In this document: positions 11,160-23,516 of the stretch, in pieces | Layout of the letters: each line of letters begins with the position of its first letter | Numbering within the stretch: position 1 is the first letter of the stretch | Assembly (NCBI GenBank): GCA_029931535.1 | Contig: JAQPZY010001579.1 | Coordinates: forward strand, 2,532,501-2,596,500 | Direction: 5' to 3' | Length of the DNA stretch: 64,000 bases | Origin: Margaritifera margaritifera | Taxonomy: Eukaryota; Mollusca; Bivalvia; Unionida; Margaritiferidae | The notes under the pieces: model-generated | Seen by the model: only the letters and a program-made list of their open reading frames with translations | Told to the model about the DNA's origin: nothing | The model's database searches: none | Program-made: the position numbers and the translations under genes

Positions 11160-11875
11160 CAAGGAGAGGTTTGTGATGACGCGTCATACAACAGTGACAA
11201 TTTCTTTGTGATGTTCTAGATGTTGTATAGGAAGATGTTAAACAGCAGAGTGGAGAGTAAGCAGCCTTGACGCACACCCATTGCTGTTGAGAATCACTCT
11301 CTAGCTGTACCATGAACATGGACTGCACCTTATGAGTTTTTGTATAGTTCTTGGATGGTTGCTCGTGTTAAATTTCTGATGGTTGCACAGTGTGCCTCGT
11401 TCCACACTCGGTCAGAAAATTTCTTGAAATTCACGAACAAGCTGAACAGTTCAAGTTGATGCTGCGCATATTTTTCAAAAATCAAGTGTAGGCTGAATAT
11501 CTGCTCTGTAGTGCTTCTCACCGCTCTGAAACCTGCCTGCTCTTCGGCGACGACTTCCTCTGTTCGGAGTTTCAATCTGTGCAGGAGCACTTTCAACATT
11601 ATCTTGGTATGTCTTATCAGATTGATGGTTGGGTAGTCTGAGCAGAGTTGGAGGTTACCCTTTTTTGGCAGTGTTATTTTATGAGGGATTGAGTCCATGG
11701 CTTTGGCCATTTAGATTACATTGCATTTTTGAGTTAGCAAGTCACTCATCGTATCACCATCTGCTCTGACGAGTTCTGCAGATATAATGTATATGCCTCA
11801 TGCCCTGCCTGGATTGAGTGACTTTATTGTTGCTTCAGCCTCTTCTGAAGATGGGGAAAAAGTCGTCTATGGTTG
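11160..11875 (-). pseudogene. Non-LTR retrotransposon reverse transcriptase fragment
   Basis: The minus strand encodes reverse transcriptase blocks in order. First comes a stretch beginning SSEEAEATIKSLNPG; next ITLPKKGNLQLCSDYPTINL with LKVLLHRLKLRTEEVVAEEQ; then AGFRAVRSTTEQIFSLHLIF and LFVNFKKFSDRVWNEA, which corresponds to motif A (usually FxDFxKAFDxVW). After a frameshift there is a diverged GVRQGC-type block (seen as WVCVKAAYSPLCC in the shifted frame). The catalytic Asp of motif A is replaced by Asn in VNFKK, stops are present, and the FADD block and endonuclease are absent. The longest clean frame is 11710-11330. The clade is uncertain; the sequence is unlike the L1-type element at 55-63 kb. 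Confidence 0.8.
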
Positions 11876-11879
11876 GGTT

Positions 11880-12390
11880 TCCACCAAAAGACTTCTTGTG
11901 ATGTATAGTTGGTCCTAAATGAAAATGGTGCCTATCTGACATCCAACATGGCTGCCTTGGCGGCTATCTTGAAAATCTTGTTATGTCTACTCCTCCTAAA
12001 CTAAAAGTCATATCGACTTGGGGGTTTCACGAGAAGACTTCTTATGATGTATATTTGGTCCTAATGAAAATGGTGTCAATTTGACATCCTGTAATTCCAC
12101 CAAGGCAGCCATATTGAAAATCTTGTTATCGCTACTCATCCTAAATGGAAAGTTTTATCGACATGGAGTTTTCACCGAAGACGTCTTACGGTGTCTAGTT
12201 GGGCCTAAATGAAAATGATGCCGATCTGACATCTTGTTATGCTACTCCTCCTGAATTGATGGTCATATTCACATAGGGTTTTCAGCAGAAGACGTTTTAT
12301 GATTTCTAGTTGGTCATAAATGGAAATTGTGTCGAGTTTACATTCAACATGTCCGCCACAGCGGCTGATTTTAAAATGTTGTCATGGTTT
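11880..12390. repeat. Repeat family B (~150-bp tandem units), copy 1
   Basis: Three to four tandem units of about 150 bp carry TTTCACGAGAAGACTTCTTA-like, TAGTTGGTCCTAAATGAAAA, ATCCAACATGGCTGCC and TTGAAAATCTTGTTAT blocks. The same family recurs at 50465-51370 and 52600-53230. It is an interspersed repeat with internal tandem structure and no coding capacity that I can see. Confidence 0.75.
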
Positions 12391-14289
12391 AAATCTAAAC
12401 ATCAAAAATATTAATTTGCTATTTGTTTACACATATTTATGAAGCAAATAAGATAAAAAGTGTTCATTGAATGGTTTTGTAATTCTTTTCTTTCTTCTCA
12501 TTTTGAACATAAACTCATCCATTTGGGTCAAGTTTGTGTGGTCACACTGATTAACCAGTCCACTGACCTGCTTATGGGAGCATTGTGTAATAAACCTAGG
12601 GTATGTGCTATTTGTACTTACGTCTCCGTTTATAAGTTTTGTTAGATTTTAGTGATTATTTGTTGATTATGAGGAGTCGGTGTTGGGAAAAAAAATTCTC
12701 AAACCGAGTAATTAGCCACTTTATAGGAGCAGACGTTATAATGTACACTATTCACGAAACTCTATTGTAGCATGGATTAGCTGCGTAAAATAGACCCTCC
12801 TTATTTCATAAGATAGGGAATTCTTCAGATATTCTAATGTATCAGTGTTTAGGAATTTGAGATAGGAATAATTCTTGGTATCAGGTATTTGGGTCGTGTT
12901 TTTTTATGCATGGCGTAAAGTGCCAAGCTTCGGCTTGGAACGGTTTACATATGAGGCATACAAACGTGAAGCGAGAAAAACCATGCAAGTGTGAAATTAG
13001 AGTTTCGTGATGTGTGGTCATTAGGTGATTAGAGGAAAATGATTTGTAGTATTTGCGCGTTTAAGAGCCTTCAGTTGACAACGACTGTTGTCTTGAGGTC
13101 CTTGGAAATAGGGGAAACATCGACCTCAAGCCAGGCTCACACAGAAGTTGTTTGATTCGCTTGGTAGTGAGCCCCCTTGCGTGTTTGCTGGCACAAATTG
13201 AAAGCGTGAAACTTTTAGCAGCATTATTAGTTTATATGTCTTCAGTATGTATATAATAGATCGTAAATATTGCTGAATTAGTAACCGTTTGTTTATAGAC
13301 TATATCAATGTAACCATTTGTTGTGCCTGTGTAAACTACTTTAAATATTCATTGGGAAGCATACAACAATTGCTCAGCATATTAACTTTTGACACATTAA
13401 ATGTCGTTTATTGATTTCTCTGCCATTTTAACTGACAATTAGTTTTTTAAAAAAACTTCCAACTAAATTTGTCTGAGTTATGTGCAAGTTTACGTACAAC
13501 ACAAATGATACCCAGCGAACATCTCAGAGCTCAATACTTACTTCGAAGAGAATGGTGACTGACTGCTTCTTGAATATGTAAACGAATAACAACCTATTTT
13601 ATACCAAACAAGTTGACATAATTGCAAAGCAATCTGCGTATTTCTTCATTGCTTTCGTGTTCGAACTCTTTCGGATTTTGTATATACGGCTATATTAAGG
13701 AAAACATACACGGGCACTTTTGTTCTTGAGCTTGATTTTCAAAGTTTATAAATATAAGATAAGCACAAGTGTATTTAATGTAATCACGCCATGTAATTTT
13801 ACAGATAATGCGTTAACAGTAAACTTTTATGGGCCCTAGAATTGTTCAAAACACCGTTTTCATGACGGTGTCCGATTCACTAGCAACAGAAACTGTAGAA
13901 AACTAAGTACGCAGGTGAAAAAGATGTCATAAAACAATAACGATTAATATGTTAAACGGCAACATGGCGTCATTTTAGGCAGATTCAGACACTGCCTTTA
14001 ACATTATATATGTTCGTGTAATAGACTTATTATTTTTCTTCAAATCTTGGAGTTTATAAGGGAATGTTGTTTAATACAACAAATTTTGATAGTGTTACTT
14101 GTATCTGTTATTTATATATACATATTACATAATTTTAGCATATATGCATTTTGTGCTTTGCCTTGTATGTAATTTACTTTTGGAACGGTTTATCTTCCTA
14201 ATTTCTGTGCAGTTCATCTTTACATTTTTTAAATTTAAACTTTTGTTAACACTACATAGTCACTTTTTTGCTGAGGTGCCATAAAACAT

Positions 14290-14390
14290 AACATACATAC
14301 ATACATACATGCATACATACATACATACATACATACATACATACATACATACATACATACATACATACATACATACATACATACATACAT
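14290..14390. repeat. (CATA)n microsatellite
   Basis: About 25 tandem CATA units with one CATG interruption near 14310. Confidence 0.95.
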
Positions 14391-15280
14391 TTTACAGGGA
14401 AGAAAAAAGTAAACTCTGTGTTATTTATGTTCCTTTTAGCTGCCATAATTTTTGTAGGTTGTGAATAGGACCATTGTCACGAAAATTGATCGTTTTCGAA
14501 AATCTCGGGCCTGTAAGATTTTGCTGTTCCCACATTTTTTTTCTTTCTGAAAATGTAGATGGAAAATCTACATGATTATTTACACTAAGTAAACTCATGC
14601 TTATCTTACATTTACGAGCGTTGGAAATCTTTATCAAGGACGAAAATGTCCATGTGCAATTTCTGTGATAGCTGTGAAAATATGCAGAAATAATTGCTTT
14701 CTAACGATGTTACATGATTGATATAACCGAGGTTGTTGTCCGTCTTAAAATTCAAGAAGCATTCAGTCACCGTTCTTTCCACAGTAAGTATTAAACTTCG
14801 ACTTGTTTGTGCTACGTGGTCGATATGTAGCGAGATACCCGGTGTTTTACAAGCAGCATTTGTCATACTTGTTTATACTATCTAGGTTTCTTTATGAGTA
14901 TAATACTTAAGTTTGTTCCTTATTTTTGTTCTAAATAAGCAATATATACGTAGACGTATTGTTCAGTTTTATTTAATATTTCTTCACTTACATCCAAACC
15001 TCTTTCATTTATTTAAGTTTTCCAATTTTTTGTTTTCATTCCTTCCCTAACCTTGTAAAATTCATTTGACATGTCCGTTCTCCGTCCAAGAGTCAAATAT
15101 TCACGAATCAAACGTCGACATCGATTACTTTACCTAATAAACCTAGCTAAGGTTGGGCAGTCGTGAGTTTCAGTGGTTTATACTTTACATACCAATATCT
15201 TTAAAGCTCGTGGTCTAGACTTTGTAAAATTTTGGTATTCAACTACTGTTACTTCAAGCTAAAAGAAATAAACAAAACCA

Positions 15281-15304
15281 AAAAAAAAAAAAAAAAAAAA
15301 AAAA
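15281..15304. repeat. Poly-A tract
   Basis: About 24 A residues, after an A-rich AAACAAAACC leader. It could be the tail of a plus-strand retroposed sequence, but I recognise no body. Confidence 0.8.
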
Positions 15305-15959
15305 TGAATATGCAAATGAGACAAGCGGAGCGATGTCTCATTTGGACAGGTCAATTAATATACATTAATCATAGGTAAAAAGTCTATTGTACTTATATCG
15401 TATCAACAACTATATTATAGATAACGGTTGATTTTTTCTATCAACTTTTATTTTGGCTCTGTTTTTATTCTTGCACTATCTCTCTATTTTTCTATCCATC
15501 GATCTGCTTGTCTCTTTTTAGGACTCCAGTTGCTAGTGCAGCTGTAGACAAATAAAATTTTGTAGCATGTTTATTTGCATACATGGGTTACTTGATTCGA
15601 TTTACATTCCATTGTAGCAATTTTTCACTCTTTAAAATCAAATTTCAAAGTTTCTGGATTTAAACTTTTCTTAGGAAAAAGTTATTTGTAGGATTAAACC
15701 CGAAACTATTAAAAACAGACAAATTGTTTTATATTTATTTTATTCATATGTATTTTAGCTGATTATATTTTGAAGCCATTTTAGAGATATTTTACTTTTT
15801 GAATGAATTTTCGAAGTTTCTGGACTTAAACGTTTTCTTTTAAAAAAAAACTTGTTAGCGAAGTAACTCAACAAAGACAAATTAAATTTAATGGACATGT
15901 TTATATACACATATAGATGACCCGGATAGATTTTCAAGCCTTTAAAACAATTGTTCAAA

Positions 15960-16028
15960 TGAAAAAAAAAAACAAAAAAAAAAAAAAACAAAACAAAAAC
16001 AACAACAACAACATCAACAACAAAAACA
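15960..16028. repeat. A-rich / (CAA)n tract
   Basis: Poly-A interrupted by single C residues grades into CAACAACAACAACATCAACA. Low-complexity sequence. Confidence 0.85.
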
Positions 16029-16219
16029 ATTTATATCTTGGGCTTTGAGCTTTTTCTGTCAAATGTTTGCAATATTTTACAAAGACGTATCTAGTTCTGA
16101 CTGGATATATATATTTTATCACTCTGTATGCGTGTTTATCCAGTTGTATATCTATCGTTCTTCTTTCTTTCTATATGTCGGCCCAGACTGTGTGCGATGC
16201 TGTCTTTCATATAATGTCT

Positions 16220-16222
<3 letters not shown>

Positions 16223-16250
<28 letters not shown>
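16223..16250. repeat. (GA)n microsatellite
   Basis: About 14 GA units. Confidence 0.95.
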
Positions 16251-16255
<5 letters not shown>

Positions 16256-16503
16256 TAATTACTTGAAATAGTTAGTAGTCAGGGATGGATTTAGAGCATT
16301 GCCACCCACATCACGGGCCCTTGCTTTGGGCTAAGATATGTCAGACCCTGTTTCTGTTTTATTTCCTTTATTTTATTGTATGGTGTCTAGCAATAAGATC
16401 AAAGCACATGATTGCTTATTGAGAAATATCCAAAGTCCATTTGGCCAGTTTTTCTTTGCTACTAGTTGGTACAGCAAATATTGTGGCACAAACTAATTAT
16501 TAT

Positions 16504-16504
<1 letters not shown>

Positions 16505-16596
<92 letters not shown>
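16505..16596. repeat. (CA)n microsatellite
   Basis: About 45 CA units with two or three interruptions (CAGA, CAAA). Confidence 0.95.
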
Positions 16597-17011
16597 TATG
16601 TATATATGTGTAGATAGATACTTATTTAAATCTGTACTGTGTAAAGCTGTAATGAGAATATATGAGAATATTAAATATTTTCAGCAATATACATAAATTT
16701 ATGTTTTAAGGTCAGAAAAGTACTTTTATATATTCACCTTAATGAAAATCCCGAATACTGAGGCACTGCCTTTTCAGTCCTTTGCCTACGGAGAAACACG
16801 TTGCGTTTATACAGTTCGAAACCTTCCTTTTAATGTACTTATTCTCCTGAAACGTCATTTCAAATATCATCACCCTCACTTAATCAGTGTAGATAAAGTT
16901 CATGTTTTAAGAAGAGTCCATATTACCTATGAAAATGTGACACGTGGCCCCAATCCCTCCTTTTCGTTGTTATCTATTCATCCTCCAAAAACATTACACC
17001 AAATATGACCC

Positions 17012-17078
<67 letters not shown>
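17012..17078. repeat. (CT)n microsatellite
   Basis: About 33 CT units, one interruption near its start. Confidence 0.95.
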
Positions 17079-17084
<6 letters not shown>

Positions 17085-17735
17085 TTTCAAAATGGAGTTC
17101 AGGTTACAATGGAAACAGCGAAGGACGGACGGACGGGCATGACCTATCACAATGTATCTCCAAGAATGCTAATATACAAATATTGGCTTAATTGGCAAAC
17201 TTCAGGTTTTAGTACTCGTCAATATCCCGTTGTACGTATCATATATCAACATTCATTTCATGTACTTATTTTCAGTACGCAGATGTACATTACTTTTTTT
17301 AATAAAAATTTAATCTTAGACATCAACAATATTTCAAATGTCCACTAACAAGAAATACAATTTAGAGGAAAAAGAAAATCATACAAGTTTATTTCATAAC
17401 AAATTTCGGTTTGAGGGTCTGCACCAGTTGTCGCGCGATACCAGCTACAGCACGATTATTATTTACTTTTGGTAGTGGTAGTGGTTTCGATCAAAATGCA
17501 CGAAACTCTTAATCAGTACAAATAACATCAAACAAACAATCTTAGTTCTAGTTCGTAATGAGACATTAAGTTACTTTTATATGCACGGACGCACAAACGC
17601 ACCCCCCCCCAAAAAAAAAACAAAACAACCCAAAACAAAACAACGGGCTGGATAATGCTGTCCCAAATTTCTCATCGTAGGTCAATGCCAATTAATTAAC
17701 ATCGAAACTTTGGATAATCAGAAACTTCAATGACG

Positions 17736-17747
17736 TTTCTCTCTCTC

Positions 17748-17792
<45 letters not shown>

Positions 17793-17807
17793 GTGCATAT
17801 ATATATA

Positions 17808-17880
<73 letters not shown>
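17736..17880. repeat. Compound (CT)n - (TA)n microsatellite
   Basis: CT repeats at about 17736-17790 pass through GCGTGC into TA repeats from 17798 to 17881. The TA tract directly abuts the left end of the pogo-like element at 17882, consistent with insertion at a TA dinucleotide. Confidence 0.9.
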
Positions 17881-17881
<1 letters not shown>

Positions 17882-17884
<3 letters not shown>

Positions 17885-18983
17885 TGAAACCCCGCTATAA
17901 CGCGCCCCGCTATAACGCGAATTCGGATATACCGCGATCGTGGTGTGGCTCCCAAAATTTCGTGTATTCATTCGCACATTAATTTTTTTTTTCAAAGTAC
18001 GAGAAATAGTGTATAAAATGTGTATATTACAGTATCCTTTTGGGGAAGAGATCGCGTATGAATTCGAGTATAATACATTTGTGGCCGTGGTTCCTGAAAT
18101 TTATATACATGTACATGTATTTTTCTCGTACACGGAATTTTTTTTTTTTTTAAGTACGAGAAATAGTGTATACAAAGTTTATTATCATTTTGGGGAAGAG
18201 ATCACGTATGAATTCGATCGTGGCGTGGCTTCTGAAATTTAACAATTTCACCAATTTCTTGAAGTGTTATGCCAAAATAAACATTATCGGAAATGTTACT
18301 TATTACTGATCCATGAGTAAAGTCGGTAAGTATTCTTTGTGTTTGTCTTCAATTCATTCTGTATACACTCATTGCTCAAACAATAGCCGACATGTTTTTC
18401 TTCTTTAACTGCATACACAACGGAGCATAAGACAATGTTGTGGTTGATAAAAGATTCTCACGATTTAATAAACATCAAAAAACGTAAGCCGCCAACACGT
18501 GGGCTGGACTTCAATTCATCCTGTATACAATCATTGCACAAACAATAGCCGACTTACGTTTCTTCTTTAACTGCATACACAACCAAGCACCAGACAATGC
18601 GGTGGTTGATCAAAGATTGTCATATGTGGGTGCTTATGTAGAGACTGAGCTTGGACGGCAAGATCAAAGATTGTCATATGTGGGTGCTTATGTAGGGACT
18701 GAGCTTGGGCGGCAAGATCACAGGGAGTTCAAATAACCACTCTCTGTCACTTGGTACTGAACATACTCGTGGCTCAATCAAAGGGTTGTCATGTGGGAAA
18801 ACAAAGACGGATCGATATCAGATAGTAAACGGTGTTGATACCCTACTCATGCTATACATTAGACGTGTATACGTTGTTCTCTGAATAAAGTAATATATAG
18901 TAAAACCCCGCAATAACGCGACCCCGCTTTTTCCGCGATCAAATTGTATGCACCCCAAATATCGCGTTGTAGCGGGGTTTCAC

Positions 18984-18985
<2 letters not shown>
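17882..18985. mobile_element. Pogo/Tc1-like non-autonomous DNA transposon with TA duplication
   Basis: The left end CAGTGAAACCCCGCTATAAC is inverted at the right end (GTTGTAGCGGGGTTTCACGG, ending 18985). TA flanks both sides (17880-17881 and 18986-18987), as expected for the Tc1/mariner/pogo superfamily. A second left-like end starts at 18898 (TAGTAAAACCCCGCAATAAC), so the right portion could also be a separate 88-bp MITE (18898-18985). Internally two direct duplications are visible: blocks with ACGAGAAATAGTGTATA at about 17999 and 18159, and blocks with AACAATAGCCGACAT or AACAATAGCCGACTT at about 18379 and 18540. A 54-bp tandem pair (AAAGATTGTCATATGTGGGT) follows at about 18612-18718. No transposase frame is visible. 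Confidence 0.75.

Positions 18986-19063
<78 letters not shown>
18986..19063. repeat. (TA)n microsatellite
   Basis: About 38 TA units immediately following the right end of the pogo-like element. Confidence 0.95.
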
Positions 19064-19067
<4 letters not shown>

Positions 19068-19139
19068 TGTATATTGAATTTATAATATGTGTCCATGGGG
19101 TAAGTTGTATTTTAGTCATTGTGTAAACAACATATTTAC

Positions 19140-19817
19140 AACATTTTAGTTCAAGGTCAGTCTTGTCAACATATCATTTAACAATTAGATTGGAATTTTC
19201 CAAGGTTGATGTGAGAAAAGTCACATACACACCGGAATTTTCTATTTGGGTTACTCATATTCTAGAATATTCTGTCAGGTAACTTATCGTTATGTTTATA
19301 CAGGTTTGGTAAACAAGATTTCATTCCTATACTAATCTTCATATTATTAAGATGAGTCTATTAAGGAATTTATTTTAGTAATCAGATGTTACAGTTGTGA
19401 AAATCAGAGCAAATTCAGAGAGAGGAATTATTTATTTTAAATATTCATTGGAATTACCAGAAGTGCTCCTTCTCATTTTGGAATAATACTTGACTTTAAG
19501 ATTTATGTGAATTCACTCAAAGATATTCTGGATTACATCATTCAGGCATAGCAGGACATTCAGGACTACTAACAAAACAGAACATTTAAGACTAATAGCA
19601 CATTAGGACATTAAAGGCTACTGGAATTCATTCAGAACGTTCCATTTTTAGGACTCGTGAGTAGGACACTTAGGATTATTTGGACTTTAATTCACGTTCT
19701 TGTGAGTGTCTTTTTTAAATTTTCATTTTAATTGTCTAGAAATAACTTGCTTGTTGATTTTACTTACATTGTTGGTTTCACTTTCTTTCTGTTACATTAT
19801 TTTAAGACATTGAGTCG

Positions 19818-19821
<4 letters not shown>
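19140..19821 (+). repeat. Diverged third copy of the LTR-like unit (family C)
   Basis: Co-linear with the plus-oriented LTR-like unit at 23517-24330. Shared blocks include TTCTAGAATATTCTGTCA, GTTACAGTTGTGAAAATCA, GAGAGGAATTATTTA, TATTCATTGGA, TTAGGACTCGTGAGTAGGAC and GTTGGTTTCACTTTCTTTCT. It ends at GAGTCGTAAC. The 5' end is diverged and has no clear TG start. It is followed directly by a TA tract. Confidence 0.7.

Positions 19822-19893
<72 letters not shown>
19822..19893. repeat. (TA)n microsatellite
   Basis: About 36 TA units between the LTR-like unit and the hairpin at 19894. Confidence 0.95.
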
Positions 19894-19898
<5 letters not shown>

Positions 19899-20020
19899 TG
19901 GTAGGAGGGCACTTCTGAACCTATGATGAGAATACGTCATCGCTATCTTCAAGGGATATCCTTTGAAGATAGCGAGACGTAGTCTTATCATAGGTTCAGA
20001 AGTACCCTCCTACCAAAAAT
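19894..20020. repeat. 127-bp near-perfect hairpin (palindromic MITE or small-RNA precursor-like)
   Basis: Arms of about 62 bp are almost perfect complements: ATTTTTGGTAGGAGGG through CGCTATCTTCAAGGG, then CCTTTGAAGATAGCG through CCCTCCTACCAAAAAT. By eye there are about five differences. The central loop is only a few bases (around GGATATCC). A transcript would fold into a long rod. It is most simply a palindromic MITE next to a TA tract; Dicer processing is possible but unproven. Confidence 0.85.
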
Positions 20021-20275
20021 GTTGACATCCCAAGACTTGATGTAACTGTTGTAGATAGCGACACTAAAGTAAGTTTAATTATCACAGAACTAAAATACTA
20101 AAATAACAGCAAAGAGCAAACCAAGCAGACCTAAGTAAACACGCTATCAGCTCCATACACTGAAGACCGCTGGACACTCACACAACACCAGGCCGTTGAA
20201 GAATGTTCGAGCATGTCACCGCTTTAAGTGTGGCGCGCTATTAGCTCAAGACTTTCCATGCCGTACCCTAAATGT

Positions 20276-20309
20276 CACGTGACGTCACAACGTCAGCGAA
20301 GTGACGTAA
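20276..20309. promoter_or_regulatory. E-box / CRE cluster
   Basis: CACGTG (20276-20281) overlaps a full CRE palindrome TGACGTCA (20280-20287), and TGACGTAA follows at 20302-20309. The cluster is 14-47 bp upstream of an ATG at 20323 that runs into a strong donor. The patch is richer in CG than its surroundings. It is a plausible housekeeping promoter, perhaps for HAT1. Confidence 0.45.
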
Positions 20310-20322
20310 TTAGCCTAAACAA

Positions 20323-20329
20323 ATGGATT
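20323..20329 (+). CDS. Possible short first coding exon of HAT1
   Basis: ATGGATT is followed by GTAAGC, a good donor, giving a phase-1 end. Joined to the exon at 33848 it would read Met-Asp-Cys then ISLMKNKLEAYKC, in frame with HAT1. It sits just downstream of a CRE/E-box cluster. The evidence is only phase and context: a weaker equivalent exists at 26153 (ATGGCGG, donor GTACAG) and a stronger-donor one at 18313 inside a transposon, and translation could instead start at the ATG at 33859. Confidence 0.25.
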
Positions 20330-21934
20330 GTAAGCGGCGGCCACGGCTGCACCACTTTTGTAGAGCGGATAGTTAATTTTACTAATGAAGTTTTGACAAA
20401 TGGCTATTTATAACCACAGAGTCATGCCGATGCATGCTAGACGAAGAAGCATACGAAGTAAGTAACAAACTACAGAAACGTTTAAAACAACTGATTAAAA
20501 AATAGTGGTGGTATTTCATATGAACTAATTTCTTCTTCTTAGGCATACGTACATTAGGCATCTCCTTTCCGGTTTTCTTTCTAAAACCAAACGTCATTTT
20601 ACCGCGAGCAAACTATGGTTGTCAATATCGATGCATATGAAAGAAACTGACATTCATTGAATTGGCATTTTAAACAATATCGTCTTTTTCTTTCTTTTCT
20701 TTTAAACTACCACTGAAGGTCATTATTACAGATGATAATCGGGAATATCAAAGGATATTAGGACATCTCGATGTTGATAAAACGATAACGATACGAATTT
20801 CTTTCTGTTTTAGCATTCATTTTTACAAAAATTAAACATCAGTGCTCTTTCACAGATTGGCAAATCCTTATTTCTATTTTGAAACAGACCATATCATTTG
20901 CACGCAATGCGAAATAACAATGTAAACATCCTTCCACCGTCTCGTTATTGCGGTTGCGTCAGGCATTGTTTTTTCTTCTGCAGGATTTAGTGTGACCAGC
21001 TTTAATTTAAACAGTGTAGAAAAATTACGAACCAAAACAGCATTAAATTCTTCTGCCTATACAAGGAAATTCGAATCTGGGATGGAAAAGTTATAATTTC
21101 TTTTTTAGAGTTCATATGTAGGTTTTCAAAGGATCATCTAACACCTTTCCTTTAAGAAAGACCTGGGACGACTGCAGTTTACCTGTCCAATATGCAATTT
21201 TTTAGTTGGATTGGTACTGGATTATTTCGTATATTAACCACACAAAATAAAAAGATGTATTTTATGTAACAGTTTAAATTGTGTGGTCGGCTTCCCAAAC
21301 CCCAGCTTATGCAAATAAATTATAAACTGTGACTGACGGAGCGCCCGCTAAAGTGCAATCTAGCCAAAGTCCCAAAATTACAACAATCTGACAAAATCGA
21401 GATCTCTGACATAACGGAGATCTGAGAAACATCGATAAAAGTTTATGCTATGGTGACCTTTGGAACTCCCGGTTCGCTTATATTTAGTAGCATATAGATA
21501 GAGCTGTCGTTACTAATGATATGTTTCGAATGATGTTTTTCACTTTAAAAAGTTTGACTTGATTGGTGAATCACAAGGTCAAAATAACATGACCTTGTAT
21601 CGGTGTCCATCAGATCTACGTATTATAGACTGAGAATGACAAATACATTAAATACCTTTTGGACGTCCTAGATACCTAATTTTACGTCAGTAGTATGCAT
21701 ATGGGAGCGCTAGAACACCAGACTGTATCGGATAAAACTAGACAGTTATTTCACAATTTTAAATCTCGTACATGTATATGGGAGTTCGAGACGACTTGTG
21801 CATTTCTAAATCTCTCCCATCTGGTGTATGTAAATTGATCAGATTCGGTATGCGTTTTGTGCCAAAATTACTGACGGAAACCTTACGTGGGCAGAAAAGC
21901 CAAATTGCGGTTTAATTGCGAATGGGACAACAGT

Positions 21935-22260
21935 TGTAAATTTAAAATTATTACTATGTAGTGTATTGCATATGAGAGTGTAAGAACACTTGTAAATTTA
22001 AAATTTAAAATTATCACTATCTCGTATGGTGCACGGGAACATCTGGAGCACACTTGTGAATTTCAAAGTATTACCATTTCTTGCAGGGTACGGGACCATT
22101 TCGATGATACGGAAACATTTCGAGCATATTTCTGAATTTAAAATTATTGCCATCTCGTGCAGGGGTACGGAAACTGTTCAAGCACACGTGTAAATTTCAA
22201 ATTATTACCATATTGTGCAATGGTTACGGGAACATTTCGAGCACACTTGTAAATTTCATG
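21935..22260. repeat. Degenerate ~65-bp tandem repeat
   Basis: About five diverged units share CACTTGTAAATTT, AAATTATTACCAT, CTCGTGCAGGGTACGG and GGGAACATTTCGAGCACA. Spacing is uneven. No coding potential is seen. Confidence 0.65.
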
Positions 22261-22763
22261 TCGTGCCTAAGCTGTGTCCTTATGGTCCTCAATCAACAAG
22301 GGAACACGTAGAATCTCACACATCATGTCATAACCAAATACCCTAACGAGATAGATGAATTCAACATACTCAAAGCAGGAAGCACATCGACAGCGATTTC
22401 ACAACCAGAGGAAAAAACAACAAGGTAGCCTATATAAAGTGCAACAGCTGGAATGGAAAAAATATTGTGTAAGAATGTGGGGTTAGATCAAGAGTTATAG
22501 GTGTTATAGGTATTTAATTTACATGTAAACTTTTAAGCGTCTTCTCAGCTGACAAACTACATGTCTATTTTGCAAACTATATATTGGGTATAAACAAGTA
22601 TACTTCCAACTTTGCAGTTATGTCTGATTCAGGCAAACTTACTTGTGAGACATTTATTTCTTCAGTAATTAAATATTGACATTGCCTTGAGAACTAACCA
22701 TTCAACTTGTTAAAGATTCATATACATATTCCAAGTTATTACATAACAATTGAAAATATATAT

Positions 22764-23510
22764 TGTTACGACTCTATGGTCTAAGAAAAATGTAACAGAA
22801 AGAAAGTGAAACCAACAAATCAAGTAAAAATCAACAAGCAATTTATTACTAGATAATTAAAATGAAAAATCAAAAAAATCACTTACAGTAATGTGTTTTG
22901 AAATCCTAATAATCCAATAAGAATGATTGTTCTAATCACAAGTCCTAAATATAGAATGTTCCTAATTCACGGCTGTGTCCTTGAATGTTATGATGTAGTA
23001 ATGGTCTCCAAAGTCCTGATGTACTAGAAATCTTGATGTGCTGATGTCAAAATGAAGTATTCCAAAATCTTTGAATAAGTTCACATAAATTCCAAAATCA
23101 TCAATTAAAAATCCAAAATCCAAAAGTTTGTGAGCACTGTTATAATCCAATGAATATTTAAAATAATTCCTCTCTTAGAATTTGGAATGAATTTTCACAA
23201 CTGTAATAGCTCTTTACAAGACTGATGGTAATGTCAAAACTGAATAAATGTCCACCAAACATGGTATATATAAAGATTGGTCACATGACAGAATGTTCTA
23301 GAACATGTGTCATCTTAATGGAATTTTACTTGTAAACAACAATCAACCTTGACCTTCAAATTGAGAAAACATATTGATCAAAACAACCTAATTCAAGGAC
23401 ACTAGTTAAACATGTTTTTCCTGATAAGAGATTTAAGCAAATATTAAAGTGAAGAAACATTTATAATTTCCTAAAATATTTATAATATTATATAAACATC
23501 ATACATAACA
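22764..23510 (-). mobile_element. Solo LTR-like unit, minus orientation (family C)
   Basis: A 747-bp unit begins TGTTACGACTC and ends CATACATAACA, so it has TG..CA termini with short inverted ends. It is flanked by ATAT on both sides (22760-22763 and 23511-23514), a candidate 4-bp target duplication. Read on the minus strand it has a TATATATACC box near 23270, suitable as a U3 promoter. It is a reverse-complement match to 23517-24330. No gag, pol, primer-binding site or polypurine tract is present, so it would be a solo LTR. Confidence 0.6.
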
Positions 23511-23516
23511 ATATGG

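Noticed and set aside
10692..11219. A 175-codon plus-strand open frame
   Set aside because: Its first half follows a degenerate 75-bp tandem repeat, its 3' end overlaps a minus-strand reverse transcriptase remnant, and I recognise no domain.
14252..14446. Frame with repeated Met-Tyr-Val-Cys
   Set aside because: Translation of the CATA microsatellite.
16466..16696. Frame with poly Thr-His
   Set aside because: Translation of the CA microsatellite.
17692..17995. Minus-strand frames with poly Tyr-Ile and Arg-Glu
   Set aside because: Pure translation of TA and CT microsatellites.
20382..20597. Minus-strand frame starting MTFGFRKKTGKEMPN with a lysine-rich patch
   Set aside because: It looks somewhat protein-like, but I see no homologue, no clear splice partners and no conserved neighbour.
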